From: Hydractinia symbiolongicarpus
Lineage: Eukaryota; Cnidaria; Hydrozoa; Anthoathecata; Hydractiniidae
Length of the DNA: 64,000 nucleotides
Direction: 5' to 3'
NCBI RefSeq assembly: GCF_029227915.1
Contig: NC_079875.1
Coordinates: forward strand, 6,014,001 to 6,078,000
Shown here: positions 45,199 through 57,960 of the stretch, in pieces
Numbering within the stretch: position 1 is the stretch's first letter
How the letters are laid out: the number at the start of each line of letters is the position of its first letter
Made by a program: the position numbers and the translations under genes
Notes under the pieces: model-generated
The model's input: only the letters and a program-made list of their open reading frames with translations
Told to the model about the DNA's origin: nothing
The model's database searches: none

Positions 45199-46254
45199 TT
45201 AATGTTTTTGTCGGTAGTTCAAGTTCGATTTCGTAGCAACCAATAACCCGCATTGTCTGTCTTCAGGCCCAATTAGAACATATTTGTTCAAACGAAATCC
45301 TGCTTCTCGATGTAGGTCTTCAAATTCAGCGTATGTTCGTTCTCGTGCTTCTCCAAACACCATCATCATATTGACATCCATGGATCTTATCTTCCATGAT
45401 CGATTTTCATCTTCTGGAGCTGGCATAAAATAATTGACGGATAGTAACATACCATCATCGTTAAGCGCGCTATGAAAGTTTCTCATCATCTCAATGCACT
45501 TAGCGTCACTCCAGTCATTGGAAATGTTTTTAGTTAAGATAACATCACATTTAGGAATACTCCCTACTTTAAACATATCACCAGCCACCATTTCCACTCC
45601 AGGTAGTGGTCTATTACGCTCGGTAACGTAAGGCAAATCAAAGTTGATGCAATCCCAATGTGGAAGCTCTTTTTTGAGCGCCTCCATCATGTATCCTGAT
45701 CCCCCTCCAACGTCAATAATAACGCCAGATTCTTTCATTGCGTTTTTTATTACGCCGCTTATCTTTGATACGTCTCTTACTACTTCAGCCGATAAATACT
45801 CCATAGTATTCGTGAAAATGTTTTTAAAATGTTCATTGGTTTTATTTTCCATGTAATTCCATATAGTACACCCGCAAACATGCTCAAATAAAGGTTTTTC
45901 ACCAGTTGATACATCGAGTAGCTCCATCAGATGTGGAGATAAACAAGTAAACAAAAAACCACGTGTTATTTCGTGCACTTTCAGAACTTCAGTTGCTTTG
46001 AAAACAACGTCTTTTCCATTCATCCTTTCCTCAACCACATCAAAGCAAGCCATATATCTCAACAATCTTTGAAGGTATCCAGGTTTAATATTTTTACTCT
46101 CGATTTTCTTGCAAATATCAACGGACGACATGAAGCCACCATTTTGGTTTAAAATCTCGTGAATTTTTAATTCATAGATAACTTGTAAACAATGAGACTT
46201 GAGAGTACCGTTGATCAGATCTTCTTGAATCGTCTTTGCAATTTCCAAATCCAT
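45199..46254 (-). CDS. ASMT-like SAM-dependent O-methyltransferase (catalytic His replaced)
   Basis: Intronless, 351 aa, the usual size of this family (acetylserotonin/plant-caffeate type O-methyltransferases). The N-terminal ~100 residues are the winged-helix dimerisation region. The SAM pocket has VIIDVGGGSGYMMEAL (GGGSG at 183-187), FDLP at 205-208 and AGDMF at 224-228. The C-terminus has SWKIRSMDVNMMMVFGEAR, RTYAEFEDLHREAGF and LLVATK. Family members transfer methyl from SAM to a hydroxyl on small aromatic compounds. They use a His in the [V/L]-L-H-D-W-x-D motif as base; here the motif reads KNISNDWSD, so residue 246 is Asn. The fold and SAM site look intact. Either the chemistry differs, or it is non-catalytic, or the substrate needs no base. 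An intronless gene among intron-rich neighbours suggests retroposition or transfer, but codon use is not obviously foreign. Substrate unknown. Confidence 0.85.
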   Translation of the reverse strand: MDLEIAKTIQEDLINGTLKSHCLQVIYELKIHEILNQNGGFMSSVDICKKIESKNIKPGYLQRLLRYMACFDVVEERMNGKDVVFKATEVLKVHEITRGFLFTCLSPHLMELLDVSTGEKPLFEHVCGCTIWNYMENKTNEHFKNIFTNTMEYLSAEVVRDVSKISGVIKNAMKESGVIIDVGGGSGYMMEALKKELPHWDCINFDLPYVTERNRPLPGVEMVAGDMFKVGSIPKCDVILTKNISNDWSDAKCIEMMRNFHSALNDDGMLLSVNYFMPAPEDENRSWKIRSMDVNMMMVFGEARERTYAEFEDLHREAGFRLNKYVLIGPEDRQCGLLVATKSNLNYRQKH

Positions 46255-47142
46255 TTAATTTTATTGTCCAGCCGTGTAATTATTTGAAATATTATAAAAA
46301 ATATTTAATGAAAAATATTAAAATTTTCGCGTAGTCCTACTCTTTCCATTCACTATCCTTCACTCTTCTCACGCCTGTCCTTAAATATCTTTTACGTGTA
46401 AAATATTAACCAATCAAATTGCTCTACACACTGATGTAGAGCACTGATTTGGGCTTGGTGTTGACATAAAAATATAAATGCTTACGTGACCATCATGATT
46501 ATTCGAATTCATTGAGGGTGTTTATTAATGATTTAGAGCACGATTGCTATTTTTAGTCTTGTTCACAACGAGGCTGTGATTGTTGAAATTATTTCATGTC
46601 GTGTGGTACAGTGTTGGAATTTCGAAACCTGTTTAATTTGACACTTTGGGCTGTATACAAAATGATTTTAGACATGTTTTAACAGTCTTCAATAGGATGT
46701 GCGCTATAGCGGTACAAGTTAGAAAACTGTGCAATCAAGTGCACTCGCATGTTCAGAACATGACTTTAAACACGTTTTTATTAATATTTTCTTTTATTAG
46801 AGTAATTGATGTTTGACGTAAACAACATTTTATTATGTTGTTATAACATAAGTGTGGTCGAGCGTGATATGTATACATGCCGGGACAGATTTTATTATAT
46901 ATTTTAACTTCGTACCTAAGCTCTACACGCTGAATTTACTCGTTAAGTTCTTAATCAAATCATGCCTTCGTTATTGCAAATTTGAAATTAATTAATGTTC
47001 TTTTTTGTTCAGCGAGTTATCTGTTATAAGTTTTTGTATAAAATTTGGGAGGAAGAAACATTCTGAGATGAAGTCATTCTACTATTTAAGAAAATAGGTA
47101 ATTATTTTTAAAAACGTTCAAGCGCTCCCATTTGATGTTATA

Positions 47143-47460
47143 TAGATAGAAGTGCATACTTTACATGGTTATCCTCATAATTATCCTGGGATATGCTCTG
47201 ATTATTATTTTTAGTACTTAATAGTCATTTCAACCTACGCAGACCCAATTAGGGTCCGGGCTCTGCCAGACAACTCCCTGCTATATCTAACATCTCACAC
47301 AGTGCGCCATCTCCCCAAATTCCCTCACATGTATTGGATTAACCCGGGGCTATGGTAACATTCACTTGCCCATATTGAATCACCAACCACCAAGAGGAAT
47401 CGAGCCCTGGTCTCCCGCAAAAAAATGTGAGAGTTATAACCACTAAGCTGCGGCGCTACA
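47143..47460 (-). mobile_element. SINE family B, copy 3
   Basis: Full layout on the minus strand: head TGTAGCGCCGCAGCTTAGTG with a B-box-like GGGCTCGATTCC, body with AGCCCCGGGTTAATCC, tail TCTATCTATA. It is diverged from the 12.2-kb copy by several small deletions. Confidence 0.75.
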
Positions 47461-48598
47461 ATTTTCTTACTCAACTTTGTTAAACGAATATTTTTAACAT
47501 GTGCTACTGCTAGCTTTGAGCCCTTTTAGATGCCGTGCGTTGACTAAATGTAACAGCCTTTATTGAACAGAAATGGTTTCCAAATGCTTTCGTGTGCTGA
47601 AAATGTTTTTATAAAGAGTTATTGCGGAGCTAAGCGAATAGAGCGGAGCCCATTTGGTATTTAAGCGCGTATTATTTCAAATTCCCTCGGTCTCTGTTAT
47701 CCCAAATTTTTCCCTGCTTACTCTACGCTCTGGAAATGAGATTGGTATTTTTAAGAACACTGTCTCGTTCGACAATATCATTCGAATAAAACTGAAAAAA
47801 CAAAACAAACTGAAAATGTTTTTGCGTTGTTCATATGAGTTCATATTAATCTTTGTATAGAGACAACGTTAGCTTAAATTTTCTACAGCTCTAACTTATA
47901 ATTTAGTGTACATCTTTTTGTATTTCTGATAATATTGATATAATATTGATTCGCTAGATAAATGAATTGAGATTTTTAACAATTTTCTTTCGACTTTTGT
48001 GATACGAATAAACAGCGAAGATAAAAAATCATCTTTCTTTACACATAAAGCGTATTGACTTGAACTTTTTCTGTAAACGAATTGTCCGAACTTGCTTCTT
48101 CTGTCTTCGTTATCTATTTTACAGATTGCACAACCTGAACAAAACGGTGACCGTTGTTTTGGGAACAAATAGTCCTCGTAAAATTTTTAAACTGCAACAT
48201 CAGTTGTTAGGAGAAGAGAAACTTTTAAATTTGTTATTGTAAAAGTTAAACACATCCATTTTGTATGTTTATTCAGTTTCTTCATAATTTAAGTCGGAAA
48301 GGAAAATATTCAGACTGTGAAAAATAATGATGTTTTCACTGTTATGTGAATTAAATGCAGGCTCATTTCTCATGACGTAAACTAAAACAACAAGAAAAAA
48401 CCTCCTGAAAAACAATGTTGTCCGTTACGTTTTGCGCTGGTTCGATTCATCCAAGTTTTTGTCGATTATTCACATTTGAAGACTCTGCAATCAGGCCAAA
48501 AGCCAGAATGCTCTATGGAAGTACACGTAACATTGTTCAGTTAACCTTTATTTCTGCTTTGTATGAAAATGTTTTCAAGGTTTTTTACTAAGCGCGTA

Positions 48599-49056
48599 CC
48601 GTAATGCTTCGAATAAACGCCCCCTTCTATTAAACACCCCCTCGAATAGACGCCCCTCCTTTTCAGTCATTTTTTAAATAAACGCCCCCCCCCCCTCGAA
48701 TAGACACCTCCCCCTCGAATAGACGCCCCTCCCTCATAAGGGTGTTTTTGCGAGACAATAGTAAAAGTATACTTACTTACTTACTTACTTTTTTCCTAAA
48801 TCTTAGGTTTAAGGTTGGAAATTTAGCTTTTCGCTTGTGAAGTTCATTCTTTAAAACATGTGAATATCTTTTATTTTCTGTTGTGAAGATATATATTATA
48901 GGTATCCTTAAAAACTGCAAAAGAGACGAAGTGTAAAAAATTTAATAAACGCCCTCCCCCCCCCCCTCTTTTAAACGCCCCCCCTCGAATAGAAGCCCCT
49001 CCAAGATGTCAAAAAATTTAATAAAAAGCCCCAGGCGTTTATTCGGAGCATTACGG
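48599..49056. mobile_element. MITE with TA duplication and C-rich interior
   Basis: The left end CCGTAATGCTTCGAATAAAC and the right end GTTTATTCGGAGCATTACGG are inverted. TA flanks at 48597-48598 and 49057-49058. The interior repeats AATAGACGCCCCTCC-type words toward both ends (AATAAACGCC, TAAACGCCCCCC). 458 bp, non-coding, Tc1/mariner-pogo type. Confidence 0.85.
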
Positions 49057-49759
49057 TATTCGGATTTTTGATTTGCGTTCTCCGATTTTGCTAGATTTTT
49101 TGTTAAACAAACAGAAAAACCCCGGAAACGGAAAAGTTATAGAAATTATAGAACCTTCTAAAATAACCTATGCTGCAATATGTTTGCTGTTTTTTCGCTC
49201 TCGAATTCATATTTTAATTATCTTTTCCCAGAAAAAAGAAATATATCTTTTCCAAAGGCTTAATTTTTGCATTGTAATATGTGGCTAGTGCACGCGTATA
49301 TCAAAAAGTAAAAAAGAAGCTTTGGAGACGAGTTGGCATTTTACTCGAGGAACGTCTTTTAAGATCTTATTTAAACTGTTTATTATAGCAGATAAAAGTT
49401 CCACGTTGTAAATTTTTTCGTTTTCAAACATAGTCACCTGTTCCCGCCCGACAAACCCTTTATATATTGATTATAGGTCTCGCTGCAAGCGTCACTGTTA
49501 TAAAAGACGAACTTTTTTTACAAAAAACAATGTCTCGTTTGCTCAACACTCCTCCAATTACAGGATAAGATTAACTACAAATGTAAAAACCGAACAGTTT
49601 CTTAAGAAAATGGTCGCAATTAACCGATGTGGTCTTTGTTGACGACTGTAATTTCTTCTTTACGAACAACTTTGTTTTTGTTGGTAACCAGTTTTGATAC
49701 TCTTCTCGGTCTCCATCGTTTAGCCAACGGTTATATCAGCTCTGCAACTTCTTCTTAGG

Positions 49760-51095
49760 TTATCGCGTAACTCCGTTAAGTATCCTTTCCCTTATTGAAC
49801 AACAATTGTGTTGGAATTTATTCTTCCTTCGTCATATTGTTTTCTGTTAGATAAATAACTTTTAAACCACTGAATGAATGAGTTCTCGACACCATAATTC
49901 TAAAGTTTCTCTAATAAAATGTTATGATCTACAGTGTCAAATGCCTTGCTAAGATCGATAGAAATTCCTAGCATATACTTATTTCCATCGAATGCTTTTG
50001 ACATTTCATGAACAACAATCACGTGCAATATATGTTGGAACTATCCAGAAAAAACCTTTTCCCTCAACAAAGGTGAGACTGTACCTATCCGGCATTGTTT
50101 CCTAGGGTCAAGGTTGATTAAAGGGTTTTTTTTTTTTTTTTTTTGGGGGGGGGGGGGTGATTATGGGGCCTAATTTGTATAAATGTGCGCTAGTCCAATA
50201 TATTTTGCACATGATCGAATTTTAACAAGTGCATGAGAATGACGAGCTTGAAAACCAATTTGATTTTCATAAAGAATATTATTTGCGGTCAAAAAATATT
50301 TTTCTTTCGTACAACACAGTTTTCAATTCACCTGCTCTTACAATTTTTCAGAAAAATGTCCCTGCTATAAAGAAATGTTGAATATATATAGTAATGGAGT
50401 TTTTAGAGCTTTTTTCGATTGTTGATAGCATTACTATCTTCGTTTCAAATAATTCTTCTTCATATAGTTCATCATTTCCCATTTTTATGTATTATTAGCA
50501 TTAGAAAAGATTAAAAGTTATATTTTCTTACATTTGATCTGAAATGATTTGACCTAAAATCTAGCATCTCAAAAAAAATCGTAAAGCTTATTTGCTTTCT
50601 TTTTTGATATTTTTCTTTGTTTACGTTTGTTTTTTTATTACTTCATTTATTATACCCCATATTTTCTTTACATCATTTTAATGTTTATTTGATAGGTCGC
50701 TGCAGTAAGTTTAATCAATTCAAACAATTCTTTATAATATCTATTTTTATTTCCGTTATCAAGATTTCTGTGTTTCAAAATCTTTTCATACAAGCTTTGT
50801 TTATTTTCAGATGATTTTAACAGGCCTTTGGTTAACCAATGGTTTGAAAATAATTTGTATACTAAAGGTTGCCAATATTGTTGCTGAATGTTTGAAAAAA
50901 ATTATTATAAGCCTGATCAGCGCTATTGTTCTCCAAAACGCGTGCCCTGCTAACACAAGATAATAGATTATTAACAAAATTAATAGATTTATCATTAATC
51001 AATCGTTTTGTAATTGCCATTTTTGTGAAAGTAATGTTAGAATGAGTTGTTTGTGACGCCATAAAAATTGGAAAATGATCAGAAATATTTTAGTT
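49760..51095 (-). mobile_element. Non-LTR retrotransposon relic (endonuclease end and RT start)
   Basis: On the minus strand, from right to left: the end of the AP endonuclease (SDHFPIFM, about 51067-51092); a linker with FVNNLL, NSADQAYNNFF, NHWLTKGLLKSSENKQSLYE and KNRYYKELFELIK; then the RT motif GISIDLSKAFDTVDHNILLE (about 49915-49975) followed by NYGVENSFIQWFKSYLSNRK. This order is that of jockey/CR1/L2-type elements. Stops and frameshifts break it; the RT active site and 3' end are missing. Confidence 0.75.
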
Positions 51096-54000
51096 AACCA
51101 TCATTTAAGTGCCGTGTTAAGTCGGTAATTAGCTGTGGAACACACAGCTTCTAGCTAGGCTGAAAGCTCACACAAAATCCTGATCTTCTAGGATTTATGT
51201 GAAGTGTGAGTGTCACGGACGCGGTTGGTAGAATTGGCGGTAATCTGCCATTATAAAAGTTACATAACTCAAATTTGGAAAAGCTCTCTATTTGATCTTT
51301 TCTGCCTTGTAAATAATTTGTATTTTTTCTATACTTCTATATGGTAATAAATATTGTTTTGTTTTCCCTTTTCGGGCCTTCTTGGCGCAAAATAGTAATT
51401 CGGTTACCAGTTTGAACAAAATACTCATATTATTATTAAGCTTGTTGCTCAATGACTAAACAGGAGGATTCTACAATTTTGCCAGTAGCCTGTTTAATTT
51501 CACCCCTGTAAAACAATCTTTTTTATTATTTATGCTATAAATTTAAAGTATTTACAATTCAAGTTGAAATACAACCTGTTTTGTGATACAGTATATATAC
51601 TCATTCTTGTGAGCTTAACCGATACATGTAATAATTTGGTATGGTAAATGACAAACTGCATGGGTTTTATTATTTAAATTTAAATAGCATTTCAAAAAGA
51701 TGTTTCCATTGGATGTGTAACACTCGTACCTGCATCTTGATGGCCAAAGTGGTTTATTGTATCGACCGATTGAACCATCATTTTCTACTATTAGTTTTGC
51801 AACCTTTATAGGAAGCAAATTAAGTGAAATTAAATATGTCGTCTGATAGTTTTTGCTATAACAGACCGCGAGACTGAAATATAATAAAATAGTTACATCA
51901 TTTTTTGAGTAAATAAGTCTTTAATAATTTCACTAAAGAGTTTAACTGGAAGTGGAACGGCACAACTGTGCTAAGCACTCCACACTGGTTGTGCGACATG
52001 GTTCAACTGGACCTGCAATGCTAACCTTTTGTTGCTTTAATGAATTTTTTATCTTCCATGTTTTAAAGTGTTTCATCCATTCTATATATATACTTCATTG
52101 ACATAAACTAGATCTTACTCAGGGAATTTTTTGTTTTATTAAAACATGCTTTTACTGGCACAACTTTTATTAGAAACATTATTTACTCAAAAAATGAGGT
52201 AACTTTGTTAGTCTTGAGTTTGTGAAAAGTAACAAAAAAAAAACGATTTTTAGTAATTAGTCTGGAATCGCCTGGTTTGCAGGCAAGCGATAGTTGGGTT
52301 TAATGAGTTACGATACGTTCATGATTAGAAATTGGTTTCGTGTACATATGAGAACCCTACAATAGAAGAAATTTGTTGCTGGCCTTCGTCTCTCAATAAG
52401 CTGAGCAGTAAACGCAGATTCGTTATAATGTTGCTTTCAATCTCGTACTTAAGACATCTTGCATTTCTGGATCGCTCTGTGACATCGCCTCAGGGGGCAC
52501 AAGACCCTGGGAACGAGGTTGCATTGGTTCCACAACTTCATAGCAGTGCAGGTATATCTTGTTAGAATATGATATATGGTTGTACCTCTTAATTTTGTTT
52601 TTGTTTTGTTCCCTTTTGACATTGAAGGATAGACTGTCCTATTCTCTTTTTGGTGCAATAAGCTACAGTGAAAAAAATAAATTTAAAAATGCTGTTTACA
52701 CCCAACTTCACAAGCATAATACATAAGTTTTTGCGAGTTTCAAGTATTTTGAATCGTAAATGTTAATTATTTTAGAACTTCTGAAGCAATCTCTCAAAAA
52801 CTTATATCTGCGAATAACTTTATTTTATTTCAATTGAACTATTTGCCAGAAGTTATTAAAGTTTTTATTTGTAAAAACCAAAAATTATGGCAGTGAAAAA
52901 GCTTGCTTGAAACAAAGTTTAGTAGAAAATGTTTAGCAAAACACAAAGTACATATAAATGTTTTCAAACAGTTGGACTTAACAATAAATTAAAAGCTTAA
53001 ATAATTACTTCATATAATAATATTATTTTTCATCGTATTATAACTATAACAGAATTATTCAATGGCAAGTCACTTTTTGAATGACTTAGCAATCATTTGG
53101 TTGTTGTTACAGAGGTGACCGGAACCATTATGTGAATTTTTATAAAATAAAGTTGAAGGGAACCACCAACGTAGACATTTTTCACATTTTTTGTTTATCA
53201 CAAAAATTTTTGTTTATGCCAAATTTCTCACATGGGATATTAGATTCAACTTTTAACATAAGTTGTTTGTGTGAATCAATTCTGTATATTGTGTATTACA
53301 TAAAAAAGGAAATAGTTGGGTGGTCACATTCAAAAATTAAATTCTAGAATTTTTTGACCTTTTTTGCATGAGCACTAAGAGCCTAATTATACGATATTTT
53401 ATGGGAATTTAATGGTATTAAATTGGGACAAGATTATACTTATTTTTTGTAAAATAAATAGCAGATTCAAACATGTAAAGCATGTAAACAAAGTAGCAAA
53501 ATAAACGTGAAACTGTTTGTGAGTATCTGGTTTACAAACGATTTGCTAATTCAATCCAGGGTTTCTGTTTTGTTTTTTGCTTTAACGAACTCACACAAAA
53601 AAAGTAGACAATTTTTTAACAAAATGAAACTGAAAAAACATTTTAAACATCAACATGATTGTTCCTTTTTTGTTTCAGTTCGGAATGCGCATGCTTCTGT
53701 TTTAACCTGGGTTGTATCGCTTGTGATACTATATGAATCGAGTCAGAAAACAACAGAAATATGTAGCTATATCTATAGTTACAAGGATGGCAACTATTAT
53801 TTAGAAGTATATTTTGCAGTAGTAGCAGCCACCATGATGAAAAACAAACCCTTATGATTGAAAACATAAAAACGGCAATTTAATGGATAAATAGTTAGCT
53901 AGCTAGTGTGCTTAATTTGTACGTATATCAAGTTTTTCACTTAGCTAGCTAGTGGTAGTATGAATAAAATTAGCACCTAAGCTACAAAACAGAGACAGGC

Positions 54001-54802
54001 TATGCAAGAAGGTGTTAGATTTACATGTAATTAGGTTTTTTTATTTAATTTAAATAAGGTGAAGTCATTGTCAAATTAAAGTTCTTTTCAGGATCTTTCA
54101 CTGTGCTGCCAGATTCGCTTTCTAAAGTTGTGCTAAATGACAAACCCAATTAGGGCCTTACAAACATCAAGTCATATTTAAAATGGCTAATTTATAAGCA
54201 CAACAACAGGTTATTGAGTCAAGAAAAATACCCCACATATAGTGGGGTATTTGACATCACATAACCAACCAATCACATAACGGGTCCAAAGCTAATTCAG
54301 TTTTTTAACCTCGAAGAGTTCTGGGCACGAGAATGTTGCAAGGTTATTCTTCAAGTTTTTATCAATTTACACTAGGATAGTTTTAAAAGTATTTTTGTAG
54401 ATGCTTTTTTTCTAACTTTTTTTGCTCTAAAAAGTGATAAAAATTTGGTAGCTGGATCCACGAGAAATGAAGAAAAGATTGTTTTCTCACTCTTCACAAA
54501 GTGCTAACTTTAAAAAAATCCATGTTCAAAGTATTATCTAGTCACAGGCAAATCAATAAAAAGTTTGGTAGAATACTTAATGTGATAATTTTTTAAGCAT
54601 TAGATAGATTTATCAAAGGTAGATTATTTTTTTGAAAACTCGCGTGATTATACTACACATTAATTAAACTAGATAATATTAATTAATTCTGTGTGATTTA
54701 GGCTTTTAATAACAAAATTTTTTTCCCATAATGCACGACCAAGGGACTGATGTTTTGGCACGATCTCAATTTTTTAGCAAGGAATGCCAACTCAATTACG
54801 AA

Positions 54803-54840
54803 CAAGAAGCCCTGCGGCTTTAAGATTTCCGTCATTAGCC
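54803..54840. repeat. Short repeat end, second copy
   Basis: AACAAGAAGCCCTGCGGCTT and the following AAGATTTCCGTCATTA are the inverse of 42897-42937. Confidence 0.5.
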
Positions 54841-55600
54841 TAAAAGATTTTGAAATTTTAAGTAGACCGGAGAATTATGGATAAACAAATCATGAGTATC
54901 ACGACTTTTTACTATTTTTGTAACTAACCTGCAATGTTAAAATACAACTCAATAAATAAAAAATAAAAATTTTACGTAGCTATATAAAGTATTCTAAAAT
55001 AACACTTAAAACTTTAACTGGATATTTTTAAAAGTGATCAGGAAAATTCTGGAAATTCCAGAATACAAATCTTGCTATGTATATAACTTGACGATTCGAA
55101 TATAATAACTTCTGAGCGAGCTCAATTTGAATGATGAAGTAGTTCATTGTTTATTAATTCAGCAATAAATACATGTTAGCATTTTAAAATTTCAGTATTT
55201 AGGCCTTCGAAATTTACTCTCTTGTTGAAAATTTTTTTAAAATGCTGATGGTGCATGGTTTGATAACAGCTGATCTGAAAAAAAACGTACGTTTTAAAAA
55301 TGAGAAACAAGAACACAATTTTACCATAAACTGCATTAAAACCAGGTTGTTTAAATATTGTCTCTTTAACCTCTCTTTGCCTCTTTGATTTAAAAAGGGA
55401 ATTTAATACAAATATACAAATGCATGCGATGTGATGCACAGGTTTATTTCGTGAGATTTTTAAAAATCAAGTCATTTCTAAGAAATCTTTGAAAACTATT
55501 TTGTGATACTTTGGGTTGATCTCAAGAAATATTTTCAAGCAAATTAGGCACAAGGCGAACTGATAATTTGCCAGTAACAGAATAGTTAGCCGTTTTCAAT

Positions 55601-55892
55601 GGCGCCATAGCTTGGTGGTTATAACTCTGGCACTTTGTGCGGGAGAACGGGGTTCGATTCCCCTTAGCGGCCATTCAATATTCGTGAGTGAATGCTACCA
55701 TAGCCCCGGGTTAACCCAAGCCATGTGAGAAAAATTGGGGAGATGAAACATTATGTGGGCTGTTGGATGCTACAGAAAATGAGCTTTAAATACTCTAGGA
55801 CTCCCTATCTAAGCTATGGCCTTTCCTGGAAATAATAGACAGGATTTGTAAGGCTAGTCATATAAAATATACAGACATTCTATTTATCTATG
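55601..55892 (+). mobile_element. SINE family B, copy 4
   Basis: Plus-strand copy. The tRNA-like head GGCGCCATAGCTTGGTGGTT has a clear A box and the B box GGGTTCGATTCCCC. Body with CCCCGGGTTAACCCAAGCCA, tail TCTATTTATCTATG. The TA microsatellite follows 10 bp later. Confidence 0.8.
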
Positions 55893-55897
55893 CAGAA

Positions 55898-56048
<151 letters not shown>

Positions 56049-56879
56049 GATGCGTACAGTATAATTAGCCGCTTATACAGCTACTTGTACGATATATATC
56101 TTTTTACTTAAATTTTCACTCTTTTTCGTTATTGATCTGCCTATAGCCATCTATATTTATGTAGATCAACATAAAGTTGTGCTTCAATTAAAACCAAGAA
56201 AGAGAACAAGAAACAATTTTGAAAAAAAAATATAATTTTACTGTAGCTAGCAGTACATATGTCGTCTATGTATTAAACAACAAAACTATTCTGATTTCAA
56301 GAAAAAACTTGGAAAAGATGCAGTTAACTGTAAAGAACACAAAGAAGTTTTTAACGGCTATTTATACTAGGCGTATATATTGTTACAAGTTAATTATCAG
56401 TTCACCGACTGCTCAGTGCAAGCAACAATAAACTTTTGTCACGTTTCGACAACTTTTCTGCAAAAAATATAAAAAAAATCCTGTGCGAATATATATATAT
56501 CTTTTTATCTGATCGAAGTAGTCTCGCAAAGTGTCATTTGGATGTTATTTTTAGCCCTCTTTTTCCCCATAAGAGCAGGAGTTGAGTCATGGAAGAACTA
56601 CGCAAGGCAGGATAAAGGTTTTTTGTTGCTTGCTCTTTAAGAAAAAAAGGCACTCTAATCAAAGCACTATTTTGTGTAGCTGGCTCCATAGTTAGCTAGC
56701 AAGTACTGTCCGTGCGAAAATTAGCCTGACTCTACAAAACGCAAAAGTCTCAAAGCACAACATAATGAAACCGGAACGAATCACACTATTTGAATTAAAA
56801 AATTTTGGACAAGAAGGATTATCTCGATAAATTTAATGACCACATTAACAAACAAAATTCAACAGAAGCTCTCTTTTGT

Positions 56880-57960
56880 ACAATTTATCGAAATATATAG
56901 CTTCCGTTCTTAACAATTACACAAGTTTTCGGAATTTATCAAAAACGCACGGATCGAGGACGACGAGTGTATAGTATCATTTGATGTTACTTCACTGTAC
57001 AATTGGGAATTTTTGTTTACTGATGATGAGTATGAGAACAAAACACGTATCCCAGACAAACTAATGTCTTGTGCTTAAGTTGTGCTTACAAAAACATGGT
57101 ATTTATTTGACGGCAACTTCTTTACGCAAACAGACGGTGTGGCTATGTGTCGCCTATCTTTCTTTGTAGTAGCTAAAATGTGTATGTCGGTTCATGCGAC
57201 TACAGCTTTATCAAATGCAGATCACGCTCCCAGGGTTATGTGAAGATTTGTGGAAGACGTCTTCTTAATAATTAAAAGAGAGCATCTAGACGTATAAAAA
57301 CATATCAATAATTTACATCCGGAAATTCAATTTACAATTTAAAACGAGAAAAACGGTACGGTTCCTTTCTCAGACACTCTAGTTTCTCGCAATGGTGGTA
57401 ACTTATAAGTATCAGTATACCGCCAACCAACACATATTTATCAAACACATCTAATCACCGAATTTCCTGCAAAGAGACAGAGTGTCCTCATTACTGAACA
57501 GAGTAGTCGTTGTAGCCACTTCAGAAAATGACCGAAAGAGTTATCTCATATACATAACGCCTTACTTGCAAACGGGTACTCGAGACAAACCATTAAAAAG
57601 GTTGAAACGAAAATTAGGGAGAGAGCTGATAAAACAGTGCATGACCTACAGTGTGTAATCCATATATGCTAGAGACAAGTAATATACTTCCTCAGGTATT
57701 AAAATATAAATAAAGCCAGTGTTTCAATTTAAAAGCACGCTACGTAGTATACTGTGGCATCCGAAAAACAAAATATGCTGTTTATATCAGTTAAATGAAA
57801 CGAATGTTCAAACAAAGTGTGCAAGAACACGACAGGGCTGTACGCAAACGCAGATACAGACAAAAGTGATCATAGTGCTGACTGTGGCAATAAAAAAATT
57901 AGCGAGTGAAAGTCCGGCTGGACAGCCAGAAAAATGAAAGAAACCATAAATAGTAAAGAC
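56880..57960 (+). mobile_element. Penelope-like element relic (RT and GIY-YIG remnants)
   Basis: Frames along + give, in order: KFSEFIKNARIEDDE and CIVSFDVTSLY (RT, about 56930-57000); FFTQTDGVAMC (about 57118-57150, from the QTDGVAMGSPLSP block); PFSDTLVSRNGG (about 57363-57395); VYRQPTH (about 57417-57440); FKSTLRSILWHPKNK (about 57725-57770); and DTDKSDHSADCGN near 57857-57890. This is the order of RT and GIY-YIG linker motifs in Penelope-like elements. Many stops and frameshifts; no intact domain. Confidence 0.7.

Noticed and set aside
52332-52565. 77-aa ORF
   Set aside because: No recognisable domain; too short to separate from chance in this AT-rich region.
53507-53857. 116-aa ORF
   Set aside because: No motif, no plausible splice partners and low-complexity surroundings; probably chance.
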